Shown piece by piece: positions 18,183 to 26,447 of a DNA stretch of 64,000 nucleotides. The notes under the pieces are model-generated. The model had not been told where the DNA came from and did no database searches. It worked only from the letters and a program-made list of their open reading frames with translations. This DNA is from Paenibacillus bouchesdurhonensis (GTDB lineage Bacteria > Bacillota > Bacilli > Paenibacillales > Paenibacillaceae), in contig NZ_LT732548.1 in NCBI RefSeq assembly GCF_900155685.1, positions 3,096,887 through 3,160,886 on the forward strand, in the 5' to 3' direction. The position numbers were made by a program, and so were the translations under genes. The stretch's first letter is position 1. Each line of letters starts with the position of its first letter.

Positions 18183-19901
18183 TTAGTTAACGTTGTTAAT
18201 TAACCACATATATGATCCATAGGGCGGAAGCTTCACGCTAACCGCTATTTCCGGCGTTTTCTCTGTATTGCCGACAAGCAGCTTTTTAGAGCGTGCTGCC
18301 AATAGAGTTGCGCGGAACCTGCTAGGAAATTCGAATTGTACCTCATCCCGGCTGAAGTTCGAGATAACAACCAGAGTTTGCTCCATATTTTTTCTTGTGT
18401 AGGCATACACCTGAGGGTGTCCATCATCAAGACGACTATATTCACCGTCCGTAAGTACCGCAAGGTTCTTCCGCAATTCAATTAATTCCCGATAGTGATG
18501 GTAAATCGATTTCGGATCTTCTGCCTGTGACCTTGCATTGATGGCCGGATAACGTTCATCGATTTTAATCCATGGCGCACCGGTCGTAAATCCAGCCTGA
18601 TGGCTATCGTCCCACAACATTGGCAGCCTTGAGTTATCTCTGGAGCGAACCTTTACGATCTGGGCCGCTTCTTCTGCTGTTTTTCCTCTTTGCAGAAGAA
18701 TTTCATACATATTTCGTGATTCGATGTCTCGAAACTCCGAAATGTCACCCCATTCGGGATCCGGCATCCCAATTTCTTCGCCCTGATAGACATAAGGCGT
18801 CCCCTGCAGGCCATGAAGCGTAGTCGCTAGTAGCTTGGCGCTTTCTACCCGGTACTCGTTATCATCGGTAAACCTTGTCAGTGCTCTTGGTTGGTCATGG
18901 TTGTTCCAGAATAGCGCATTCCAACCTCCGCCCTGCTGCATGCCGATTTGCCAATCAGAGAGCAGTTGCTTCAGCTCTTCGAAATCATACGGCTTCAGCT
19001 CCCATTTTTGGCCATTCGGATAGTCCACCTTCAAATGGTGGAAATTGAACGTCATAGAGAACTCATTCTCCTCAGAATGTGAGTAACGAATGCATTGCTC
19101 CAGCGTTGTAGATGACATTTCTCCCACCGTTACCAGATTATAAGGTCTGAATACTTTATCATTCAGCTCTTTAACATATTCGTGAACACGAGGCCCATCG
19201 GTATAAAATTTGCGACCATCTCCTGGCGGAATAGATCCGTCGTCATTCGGAAATCGCTGATCCTTGGAAATCAAATTAATGACATCCATGCGAAACCCGC
19301 TTACACCTTTCTCCGCCCAGAAGGTGAGTATATCAACAACCTCCTGTCTGACCTTCTCGTTCTCCCAATTCAGATCCGCTTGCGTCTTATCGAACAGTGT
19401 TAAGAAATATTGCCCCGTTCCTTCGTCATACTGCCATGCGGAACCCCCGAATTTGGACTGCCAATTATTTGGCGGCCCTCCGTCGGAGGCAGGATCTTTC
19501 CAAATATAGTAATCGCGATAAGCATGATCTCGGGACGACCTTGCTTCCTTGAACCATCGATGCTCGGTGGATGAATGATTCACCACGATATCGATCATCA
19601 AGTGCATCTCTCTTTTCTTAAGCTCCCTTACAAGCTCATCAAAATCATCCATGGTTCCGAAAGCCGGGTCAATATTGTAATAATCTGCAACATCGTAACC
19701 GTTATCATTTTGCGGAGATACGTACACAGGCTGCAGCCATACAATATCGATTCCTAACCCTTTTATATAATCCAGTTTCTCAGTAACCCCGCGAATATCT
19801 CCTGTTCCCCGACCGGTTGTATCTTTAAAGCTCTTTGGATACACCTGATAAACCGTAGAAGTTCTCCACCAATCCCTAGGCTGGTTTCCCTTAATCAGCA
19901 T
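18183..19901 (-). CDS. treA: Trehalose-6-phosphate hydrolase
   Basis: GH13 phospho-alpha-(1,1)-glucosidase that splits trehalose 6-phosphate into glucose and glucose 6-phosphate in the cytoplasm. Its 572 residues match the family length. Visible motifs: VYQVYPKSFKDTTGRGTGDIRGV, DIVVNHSS (region I), GFRMDVIN (nucleophile Asp, about residue 202), VGEMSS (acid/base Glu, about 257) and NHDQPRALTRF (region IV). AGGAGGGGGA precedes the ATG. It is the first gene of the tre operon, directly behind the twin-operator promoter. Confidence 0.95.
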   Translation of the reverse strand: MLIKGNQPRDWWRTSTVYQVYPKSFKDTTGRGTGDIRGVTEKLDYIKGLGIDIVWLQPVYVSPQNDNGYDVADYYNIDPAFGTMDDFDELVRELKKREMHLMIDIVVNHSSTEHRWFKEARSSRDHAYRDYYIWKDPASDGGPPNNWQSKFGGSAWQYDEGTGQYFLTLFDKTQADLNWENEKVRQEVVDILTFWAEKGVSGFRMDVINLISKDQRFPNDDGSIPPGDGRKFYTDGPRVHEYVKELNDKVFRPYNLVTVGEMSSTTLEQCIRYSHSEENEFSMTFNFHHLKVDYPNGQKWELKPYDFEELKQLLSDWQIGMQQGGGWNALFWNNHDQPRALTRFTDDNEYRVESAKLLATTLHGLQGTPYVYQGEEIGMPDPEWGDISEFRDIESRNMYEILLQRGKTAEEAAQIVKVRSRDNSRLPMLWDDSHQAGFTTGAPWIKIDERYPAINARSQAEDPKSIYHHYRELIELRKNLAVLTDGEYSRLDDGHPQVYAYTRKNMEQTLVVISNFSRDEVQFEFPSRFRATLLAARSKKLLVGNTEKTPEIAVSVKLPPYGSYMWLINNVN

Positions 19902-19923
19902 GAAGCTCCCCCTCCTATTTCAT

Positions 19924-19979
19924 CTTGTATATACAGGTTGCACGTAAATCATATTATACTTGTATATACAGGCTGTCAA
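19924..19979 (-). promoter_or_regulatory. tre promoter with two TreR operators
   Basis: CTTGTATATACAGG occurs twice (19924-19937 and 19959-19972), 35 bases apart, and matches the palindromic TTGTATATACAA TreR operator of Bacillus. On the minus strand TTGACA (19974-19979) is followed by TATAATAT (19951-19958), with a spacer of 15 to TATAAT or 17 to TAATAT. The upstream operator therefore lies inside the -35/-10 spacer and the other downstream of -10. TreR bound to both would block initiation. Confidence 0.88.
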
Positions 19980-20125
19980 CCTTCTAAGTATAATTACCCT
20001 CTTCTTGCTGGGTAGACAAATTTTTTAAGAAAAAAATCAAATTAATTGATGATATAACAAGGCAGTATATGCACAAAACAAAATAAACGGCTTAGGCTTC
20101 TCGAATTCTTTATTTTATTCAAAAA

Positions 20126-20164
20126 AAGCTTATTCAAACTCATAGTTCAAGTTTGAATAAGCTT
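20126..20164 (-). terminator. Terminator of the chemoreceptor gene
   Basis: AAGCTTATTCAAACT and AGTTTGAATAAGCTT form a 15-base perfect stem. On the minus strand a run of seven T follows. It lies 20 bases after the stop. Confidence 0.88.
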
Positions 20165-20184
20165 ATGAAAGGCTATCAAAGTAT

Positions 20185-21678
20185 TTAAGTTATATCGCTT
20201 AAAGCCAACTTCTTCAAATTCGCAATCATTTGATCCAATCGGTCAAATTCTTTCACGATCCCTTCAATGCGATCAGTCTGTTCATTATTGGATGCAGAGG
20301 TCTGCTCTACGCCGGCGGAGCTTTCCTGAGTAATCGAAGCAACCATTTCAGCTCTTTCAGTGACCTCGCGCAGCGTCGTCTCCAAGCCTTCGGATTTATC
20401 CTTAACCGCAGAAGAGGTTAAGGACACACCCTCAATATGCTCCAAAATGCTGCGAAAGCTGCTCTCTACTTCTTTCATCGCTAGCATGCAGTGTTCTACC
20501 GCTAAGTTACTGTGTTCGACTTGAAGCGATACGTTGTCGGATTGCTGCCTCAGTTCGCCCATAATTTCAGAAATATCCTGCGCGCTCTGCTGGGAATGCT
20601 CGGCCAGCTTGCGAATCTCCATAGCAACTACAGCAAAGCCCTTTCCGGCCTCTCCAGCTCTTGCCGCTTCAATACTGGCATTCAGGGACAACAAATTCGT
20701 CTGGTTGGCTATTTCCTCGATCGCTGACAAGATCGTATCGATTTCCTCTGTCTTGTCATGCAATTGGCCCATGACCTCAGAGGTAGAAGAAGCCGCCTTC
20801 TCGACTTGTTTAATATTTTGAAAAAGCGTTTGTACGTGCTGATTTCCTTGTTCCGTCTCTTGCCGCGCCGTACTGGATAGTTCGGTAACATAGATGTTTT
20901 CCTTCAGCACTTCCCCGACAAAAGCATCGATTTGCGCCATGGATTGGCTAATCTCTGTCACGCTGGAAGCTTGTACTTCTACGCCCGTCGAAATATCGTT
21001 GAATGTGGACGTAATTTCACGAGCGGTTCTTCCGGTCAGTTCGACGTTCTCACGCAATTGAATACTGAAGCCCGTCAAATAATCGATGGAGTTTCTTAGT
21101 TCCGTAAGCAGTTTATCGTTCTGCTCCTTCTGCCGTTCGCTTTCCCGCAAGGCCGCCCTAGCCTGATTTAATGTCTGGACGTTCACCTTGGAAATCATAT
21201 AAAGCCCAATCGTAACTAAAATGAACGCCAGAACAACCATAATTCGCCCAGCCCTAATCCGATCTGCAGGCAATCCAACGAACACTTGCTCTGGATAAAT
21301 GAGGGTAAGCACCAAGACGAATGCGGTAATCAGACCGCCCACGATCAGAATCGGCTTAGATTCAGGATAGACCATGGTCAATACGAGCGGGATGAAAATA
21401 ATCAATAAAACATAAATGCTCTTTGTCGTAAATATAAGCGAGCAAATATACACAGCCAAAGAAATAAGCATAAAGTACTTCATCTGGAATATGAATAATT
21501 TTTTCTTATAGCAATATGTCCATACACTAAATGGAAGCAATCCTAAGACAAGTATCTTCCACAACACTTCCAAGAAAAATCCGGTGGCAAACGTGCTTAA
21601 ACTCCCAATAACGACGAGTACCCAGGCTGTAAGTAACAAGGTCTTGTTGCGATCATGATAAATTTCTTTTCTATCCAT
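20185..21678 (-). CDS. Methyl-accepting chemotaxis protein with polytopic membrane sensor
   Basis: Chemoreceptor of 497 residues. The N-terminal 175 residues hold about six closely spaced hydrophobic segments with no large outer loop, unlike the common two-helix plus Cache layout. A short coiled coil ([18 protein letters not shown]) leads to the methyl-accepting signalling domain (about 200-495). Its hairpin tip reads [31 protein letters not shown], the contact site for CheA and CheW. No HAMP domain is evident. The start at 21678 follows GAGGAGA by 8 bases; the longer frame to 21774 has no binding site. The signal sensed, perhaps a membrane state, is unknown. Confidence 0.9.
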   Translation of the reverse strand: MDRKEIYHDRNKTLLLTAWVLVVIGSLSTFATGFFLEVLWKILVLGLLPFSVWTYCYKKKLFIFQMKYFMLISLAVYICSLIFTTKSIYVLLIIFIPLVLTMVYPESKPILIVGGLITAFVLVLTLIYPEQVFVGLPADRIRAGRIMVVLAFILVTIGLYMISKVNVQTLNQARAALRESERQKEQNDKLLTELRNSIDYLTGFSIQLRENVELTGRTAREITSTFNDISTGVEVQASSVTEISQSMAQIDAFVGEVLKENIYVTELSSTARQETEQGNQHVQTLFQNIKQVEKAASSTSEVMGQLHDKTEEIDTILSAIEEIANQTNLLSLNASIEAARAGEAGKGFAVVAMEIRKLAEHSQQSAQDISEIMGELRQQSDNVSLQVEHSNLAVEHCMLAMKEVESSFRSILEHIEGVSLTSSAVKDKSEGLETTLREVTERAEMVASITQESSAGVEQTSASNNEQTDRIEGIVKEFDRLDQMIANLKKLALSDIT

Positions 21679-21808
21679 GCACGCTCTCTCCTCTTTCCCT
21701 ATTCCAATGTTAGCCGCTCTCTCATTATTTCGGCAAAATGCATGGATAAGTGAATAAGATTCCAGCACAAGCATGGCAACATTGTCTCCGATAATCTATC
21801 CATATCAG

Positions 21809-21835
21809 CACAATCCCCAATTAACGGGGATTGTG
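21809..21835. terminator. Hairpin between galU and the chemoreceptor gene
   Basis: CACAATCCCC pairs with GGGGATTGTG (10 bases). A T run (GTTTTT) follows on the plus strand only, although it lies 25 bases after the leftward galU stop. The direction is uncertain. Confidence 0.5.
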
Positions 21836-21859
21836 CGTTTTTCATATATGCCTGCCTGT

Positions 21860-22738
21860 CTAATTTTTCTCCTCTATATCTGCAATCAATTTCTTTAAAA
21901 AAATGTATAGCGAATCTCTTATATCTTCATTTTTAAGGCTCCATTCAATAGACGCGATCAGATAACCGAGGTAATTTCCAACATCATACAACTTCCCTTC
22001 ATGCTGATATGCATAAAGCGATCGCTTGCTGGTCAATGTTTGAAGGGCATCTGTCAACTGAACTTCTCCCCCGACACCAGGTTTGGTATCGTTCAAAATA
22101 TCGAAAATGTCTGGCTCAAGAATATAACGCCCCATAATAGCCATTCTGGAAGGCAATTCCGTTTTCGGTTTCTCGACCAACCTATGAATCCGGTAGAGTC
22201 GTTCGCCTTTCTTTTCACCTAGAACGATACCGTAATTTCCGATTTCTAAGTCAGGCACTTGCTCTACTGCGATTACAGGAGCTTTATATTCGTTGTAGAC
22301 ATTAATTAATTGATTCAAGCAAGACAATGATTTCTCCATAATCATATCTCCAAGCAGCACAGCAAATGGTTCATTTCCGATAAAACTTCGAGCCGTCAAG
22401 ATGGCATCTCCAAGCCCGAGTGCTGTCTTTTGTCGTACAAAATGAATATTGGCCAAAGTAGTTGGCTGATGGATCATTTTAAGCATGTCTAGTTTTCCAG
22501 AAGACTGCAAATGCAACTCAAGCTCCGCATTATTATAGAAATAATCTTCTATGGATCGTTTGTTTTTCCCTGTAATGATAATAATCTCTTCGATTCCTGA
22601 AGCAACGGCTTCTTCTACAATATATTGAATTGCTGGTTTATTCAGCACAGGCAGCATCTCTTTTGGGACTGTCTTGGAGAAGGGAAGAAATCTAGTGCCT
22701 AGTCCCGCAGCGGGGATAACAGCTTTTCTTACCTTCAT
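21860..22738 (-). CDS. galU: UTP-glucose-1-phosphate uridylyltransferase
   Basis: Makes UDP-glucose from UTP and glucose 1-phosphate, the activated donor for surface glycans. It is 292 residues, with KAVIPAAGLGTRFLPFSKTVPKEMLP (nucleotide loop), NKPAIQYIVEEA, FVRQKTALGLGDAI and LLGDMIM (metal-binding Asp). The start is taken at ATG 22738 (family start MKVRKAV); a TTG at 22744 is better spaced from the GGGGGG of the preceding gene and is equally possible. It is the last gene of a five-gene leftward glycan operon and overlaps or abuts the preceding glycosyltransferase, so it probably supplies donor sugar for that pathway. Confidence 0.9.
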   Translation of the reverse strand: MKVRKAVIPAAGLGTRFLPFSKTVPKEMLPVLNKPAIQYIVEEAVASGIEEIIIITGKNKRSIEDYFYNNAELELHLQSSGKLDMLKMIHQPTTLANIHFVRQKTALGLGDAILTARSFIGNEPFAVLLGDMIMEKSLSCLNQLINVYNEYKAPVIAVEQVPDLEIGNYGIVLGEKKGERLYRIHRLVEKPKTELPSRMAIMGRYILEPDIFDILNDTKPGVGGEVQLTDALQTLTSKRSLYAYQHEGKLYDVGNYLGYLIASIEWSLKNEDIRDSLYIFLKKLIADIEEKN

Positions 22739-22745
22739 TTCCAAT

Positions 22746-23702
22746 CTAATCACCCCCCTTTACAACATCATTATAAATAGACAAATATTTCTCAGCCATC
22801 TTATCAAGTGCAAATCGATCAGATACGTACCGCCGGAGATCCGACGGACTAAAAAGGGGGGGACTCGAAACCTTGTCTGCCATCTCATAGACATCGCCGC
22901 ACAGGAAAGTCGGAAATCCTGATAAAACTTCGGGGACTGCACCTCTCGGGTAAGCAGCTACCGGAGTTCCACACGCCAGCGCTTCTATCATCACCAAGCC
23001 AAATTGCTCCTCACAAGCAGTAGGAAACAGCAGCCACTTTGCATTCTTTAGCAATTTCTGCTTTGCCATACCATGCACTTCTCCAACATATTCAATGTTC
23101 GGATTGTTGTGGATTCTAGGCAGCAGCTCATTGAACAATTCACTGTCCCATGGAGGCCCCGCGATAATTGTTCGCATGCCTGTTAGTTCAGCTACCTTAA
23201 TCGCATCCTCAACCCCTTTTTCCCTATCGATTCTTCCTAGAAACAATAGATAATCTCTCTTATTTTTACTGAATTCATACTCATCGATATCAATTCCATT
23301 ATGCACAAAATATCCGCGATCATGATGAATCGATTGTCTGAGTTTGGTTTCACTCACAAAGACGGGGTATTGAACGGGTTGATTTTTTGACCATTCGGTA
23401 TGAATCGTAGATACTACTGGAATGCTCAGCTGAGCTTCTCCGAAAATCAAATCATGCGTATGATCATGAATGACATCAGTATCATCTGGCATCGTTTGTA
23501 AGACGAATTCTTTCAAGTCCCATTGATCCCATCGGTGTCCATAAGGAATTATGATCCCGCCGCCCTTGCTTCCTGCTACGGCATAGACATATACCTCGTG
23601 ACCCATTTTATCAAGTTCGATCGATAAATTATAAACAACACGTTCTAGTCCCCCACTACCGGGAAGTGGAATAATATAGGGTGAGATTTGAACAATAATC
23701 AA
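22746..23702 (-). CDS. Glycosyltransferase family 4-type
   Basis: GT-B fold glycosyltransferase of 318 residues. The N-terminal part has LPGSGGLERVVYNLSIELDKMGHEVYVY (acceptor domain) and DVIHDHTHD. The C-terminal donor domain has YLLFLGRIDREKGVEDAI and EEQFGLVMIEALACGTPVAAY, the EX7E-like motif of GT4 retaining enzymes. TTG at 23702 is chosen because GGGAGG lies 8 bases before it. It may use the UDP-glucose made by the next gene, galU. It resembles the SpsA/YtcC/CotSA class of sporulation-linked transferases in context rather than by a specific motif. Confidence 0.85.
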   Translation of the reverse strand: MIIVQISPYIIPLPGSGGLERVVYNLSIELDKMGHEVYVYAVAGSKGGGIIIPYGHRWDQWDLKEFVLQTMPDDTDVIHDHTHDLIFGEAQLSIPVVSTIHTEWSKNQPVQYPVFVSETKLRQSIHHDRGYFVHNGIDIDEYEFSKNKRDYLLFLGRIDREKGVEDAIKVAELTGMRTIIAGPPWDSELFNELLPRIHNNPNIEYVGEVHGMAKQKLLKNAKWLLFPTACEEQFGLVMIEALACGTPVAAYPRGAVPEVLSGFPTFLCGDVYEMADKVSSPPLFSPSDLRRYVSDRFALDKMAEKYLSIYNDVVKGGD

Positions 23703-23748
23703 ATAATTCACCTCCCTATTGCGTATGAAAAATAGCTTACTTCTGTCC

Positions 23749-24270
23749 TTATGGAGTTACGCGAAGCAATCCTTCATACAATATATAGGGTTCTAGAGTT
23801 TCAATAACATACATTTGACTCTCATAATGGCTTAACAGCTTCATTTTTTTCTTCAAAATATGCTTCGGCAGCATCTTATCTGACATATCGAATACATACA
23901 AATTATCCAGCTGCATGCTATGAAGAATACGAGATAATGCCTTATGCTGGCTATGCCCGTATTCTCCATGCAAATTATGTGTCACAACACGCTCGTAGTT
24001 ACCCGAATTCAGCACCTGTTTTAGATCGCGTTTGACTTCTTCATCATCGAAGGTTCCCTCATATTCATCGGGGTAATCCCACATTTCGTAGCGGACACCA
24101 GCATATTCCATAGCCTGTTTAAATTCTTTCGCACGTATTTCATCGTTCGCATTCGTTAAACAAATCACTCTCCATCCCGGCTCAAAGATTAATGCTCCTC
24201 CTCCAAATATGCTCTCGTCGTCGGGATGGGCAACAATCATCAACTTGTTGGACGTATTTCTACGACACAT
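23749..24270 (-). CDS. PIG-L/LmbE-family deacetylase
   Basis: Zinc-dependent N-acetylglucosaminyl deacetylase fold of 173 residues, somewhat short for the family. The zinc motif AHPDDE is at about residues 14-19, and the third ligand region is VVTHNLHGEYGHSQHK. It probably removes an acetyl group from an amino sugar on a lipid- or protein-linked intermediate. Its ATG overlaps the stop of the preceding GT4 gene (TAATG), so the two are translationally coupled. No signal peptide; cytoplasmic. Confidence 0.85.
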   Translation of the reverse strand: MCRRNTSNKLMIVAHPDDESIFGGGALIFEPGWRVICLTNANDEIRAKEFKQAMEYAGVRYEMWDYPDEYEGTFDDEEVKRDLKQVLNSGNYERVVTHNLHGEYGHSQHKALSRILHSMQLDNLYVFDMSDKMLPKHILKKKMKLLSHYESQMYVIETLEPYILYEGLLRVTP

Positions 24271-25589
24271 TATTTCACCTCGTAAACCATCCGCTGGTTG
24301 CGGAGTAGATCATTGTATACATTTAACAATATATTTGTCGTATCGATGATATCAAATTGTTCTTTTACAAAGTTCCGTCCAACCCATCCTTGTTCTTCTC
24401 TTTCGTAATCAGACATTTCCAGTACCTGCTGCAGACTTTCTTTGATGTTAGCGCTCGACCACTTCTCATTGGCATGATGATCCCCAAACCATGAATCCCA
24501 CGCCGCTTCATAATTATTCGGATTAACTGGCCCGATAAAACCTTTTACGCCAATAGCAACAACAGGGCATCGGCAGGCGAGAGCTTCTACTGCAGTTCGA
24601 CCCGTGCCAACAACAAGATTACATGTCGTGTAGTACCTTGACATATTTAAAGAATTTCCCAATAGATGGATAAAATTTTGTCCAACTTGCTCATGAACGA
24701 CGTTGGTTAGGTCGGAAATCAGTTCACTCTGTCTTCCTTCTCCTATTATGAGCAGATGAAGGTCAGGATATCGTTCTTTTCGCAGTTCATAGCAAGCTTC
24801 TATCATATCTCGACAAATATCTGCTTTCTCCCAGGATAGTCTGCCAGCATACATAATTAATGGCGCTGTTTCCGGAATACCTAATTCATTGCGCAACTCG
24901 GTTTTTGCGTAGGGCCGGTCATTAAATTGAACCATATCAATTCCGTTAGGAATCAAGTGTGTAGCCACTCCATGTACAGGTAATTTTTTAAGAATAGATG
25001 GACTTACACATAGAAGGGATTTACTCTTTCTCATTACTAGGGCTTCATTAATTGAGTAATGACCATGTACCGTAAAGATTAATGGAATGCGCAGTTGTTC
25101 AGAGGCTGCCATTGCAAAATGACTGGAAGGAATTTGATGGGCATGAATGACATTAATTCTCTCGACATTCAAGATTTGTTTCATTTGGGCGACAATCTTT
25201 TTCTCTTCCTTCGTATTTTGCAAATAATCCTCTGTAACGAAATTCAGTTCATAGATGGGACATCCGAGCGCTGCAAATGCATCCATCATTTCACCTTTTT
25301 TCCCAACAACTACGACGTGGATTCTTCTTCGGAGCAGTTCACGGACACTAGTCAGAATATGCGTCTCGGTTCCGCCAACATTGAATTGATCCAGAACCAT
25401 CATGATTCGAAGCTCGGAATCGTGATTTCTTATCCGGGATTCTCCTATAGCATGATTCTTCTCCTCATTATTCAGAAGTACGATTCGTTTAGGTGCCTGA
25501 GCATTCACGACATATTTCACAATTGGCCGATTAAATGGAACTTTAACTGGGTGCTTCCTTTTAGATCCAATATTCTTCCTTCTCTTCAA
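24270..25589 (-). CDS. Glycosyltransferase family 4-type with N-terminal extension
   Basis: GT-B glycosyltransferase of 439 residues. A basic, poorly conserved stretch of about 60 residues (MKRRKNIGSKRKHP...) precedes the fold, which starts at RIMMVLDQFNVGGTETHILT. The donor half has LIMYAGRLSWEKADICRDMI and VGTGRTAVEALACRCPVVAIG; the usual second Glu region differs from canonical EX7E (GRTAVEAL). The start is the TTG at 25589, after AAGGAG. It is coupled to the PIG-L deacetylase behind it and follows a GT2 gene by 14 bases. The basic extension could bind membrane phospholipid or the coat. Confidence 0.82.
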   Translation of the reverse strand: MKRRKNIGSKRKHPVKVPFNRPIVKYVVNAQAPKRIVLLNNEEKNHAIGESRIRNHDSELRIMMVLDQFNVGGTETHILTSVRELLRRRIHVVVVGKKGEMMDAFAALGCPIYELNFVTEDYLQNTKEEKKIVAQMKQILNVERINVIHAHQIPSSHFAMAASEQLRIPLIFTVHGHYSINEALVMRKSKSLLCVSPSILKKLPVHGVATHLIPNGIDMVQFNDRPYAKTELRNELGIPETAPLIMYAGRLSWEKADICRDMIEACYELRKERYPDLHLLIIGEGRQSELISDLTNVVHEQVGQNFIHLLGNSLNMSRYYTTCNLVVGTGRTAVEALACRCPVVAIGVKGFIGPVNPNNYEAAWDSWFGDHHANEKWSSANIKESLQQVLEMSDYEREEQGWVGRNFVKEQFDIIDTTNILLNVYNDLLRNQRMVYEVK

Positions 25590-25603
25590 AGTACTTCATC
25601 TCC

Positions 25604-26287
25604 TTAAAATGAATAGAATTCTCTAGATCTCTGCTCAGCATGGAGACGGTAATAATACAGCACATCTGGTAAGTTATTTATGCCATAGCCATTCTGAATA
25701 AACTTAACTACATATTCATAATCCTCTGCGCCATTCATATTTCGAGTTAGACCACCTATTTTATCAAACGCGCTGGCACGGAACATTGCTGTGGGGTGAG
25801 AAACACAGTGATCTCCCTTGGCGTATCTGGCTTTAATATCTTCATCATAACTAAGCCAATTCGACAAGGATTTCTCATGAACGCTTTCGTTTTGGAACGC
25901 CAAATAGTTTGTACCGACAAAATCAATATCCTGATGTGTTTCAAGATATTCAACTTGCTTCAGTAATCGATCCCGGTGAGAATAGTCGTCTGCATCATGA
26001 ATAGCAATGTACTCGCCTTGGGCCAGAAAAAATCCGCACGTTAAGGCTCCAGAGAACCCTACATTTCTTGGCAATTTCAAGAGTGTCAATGCAGTGAAAT
26101 TAGTACGTGCTTTCCACCTCTCGATGGTGTCAACCGAATTGTCTTTGGAGTTGTCATCAACAATAATAATTTCCATGTCTTTATAGGTTTGTTGGTACAA
26201 ATGATCTAGACATTCCTCGATATAGTGCTCTGCATTATAACAGGGTATTACAACGCTAACTAATCGATGAATTCTCGGATAGGTCAA
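25604..26287 (-). CDS. Glycosyltransferase family 2
   Basis: GT-A fold inverting glycosyltransferase of 227 residues, the minimal GT2 size. Motifs: VSVVIPCYNAEHYIEECLDHLYQQTY, IIIVDDNSKDNS, and the metal-binding DADD (IAIHDADDYSHRDRLLKQ, about residue 98), then NGAEDYEY near the C terminus. No membrane segments. TTG 26287 is the likely start, behind AAAGGATGAG. First gene of the leftward operon, so it may act first in building a surface oligosaccharide. Confidence 0.88.
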   Translation of the reverse strand: MTYPRIHRLVSVVIPCYNAEHYIEECLDHLYQQTYKDMEIIIVDDNSKDNSVDTIERWKARTNFTALTLLKLPRNVGFSGALTCGFFLAQGEYIAIHDADDYSHRDRLLKQVEYLETHQDIDFVGTNYLAFQNESVHEKSLSNWLSYDEDIKARYAKGDHCVSHPTAMFRASAFDKIGGLTRNMNGAEDYEYVVKFIQNGYGINNLPDVLYYYRLHAEQRSREFYSF

Positions 26288-26447
26288 AAGTAACTCATCC
26301 TTTCATGAACTTGCTTTGCTCCAACTTATGTTTATTTCCGCTACATTGACAGGTACAACCGTACAATTATTTAACTGCAAATGCCCAATCCATTTAGAGA
26401 AAACGCCATAAAATATGACTAATCAAAAGGATGGAGGTTGAAATGAA
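26288..26447. promoter_or_regulatory. Divergent promoter region of the glycan locus
   Basis: A 160-base gap separates the leftward GT2 operon from the rightward lectin-transferase gene. CATAAAATA at 26407-26415 fits the sporulation sigma-E/sigma-K -10 pattern CATANNNTA, 33 bases before the rightward start, but a matching -35 is not clear. CATAAGTT on the minus strand is a weaker counterpart. No good sigma-A promoter was seen. Confidence 0.35.
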
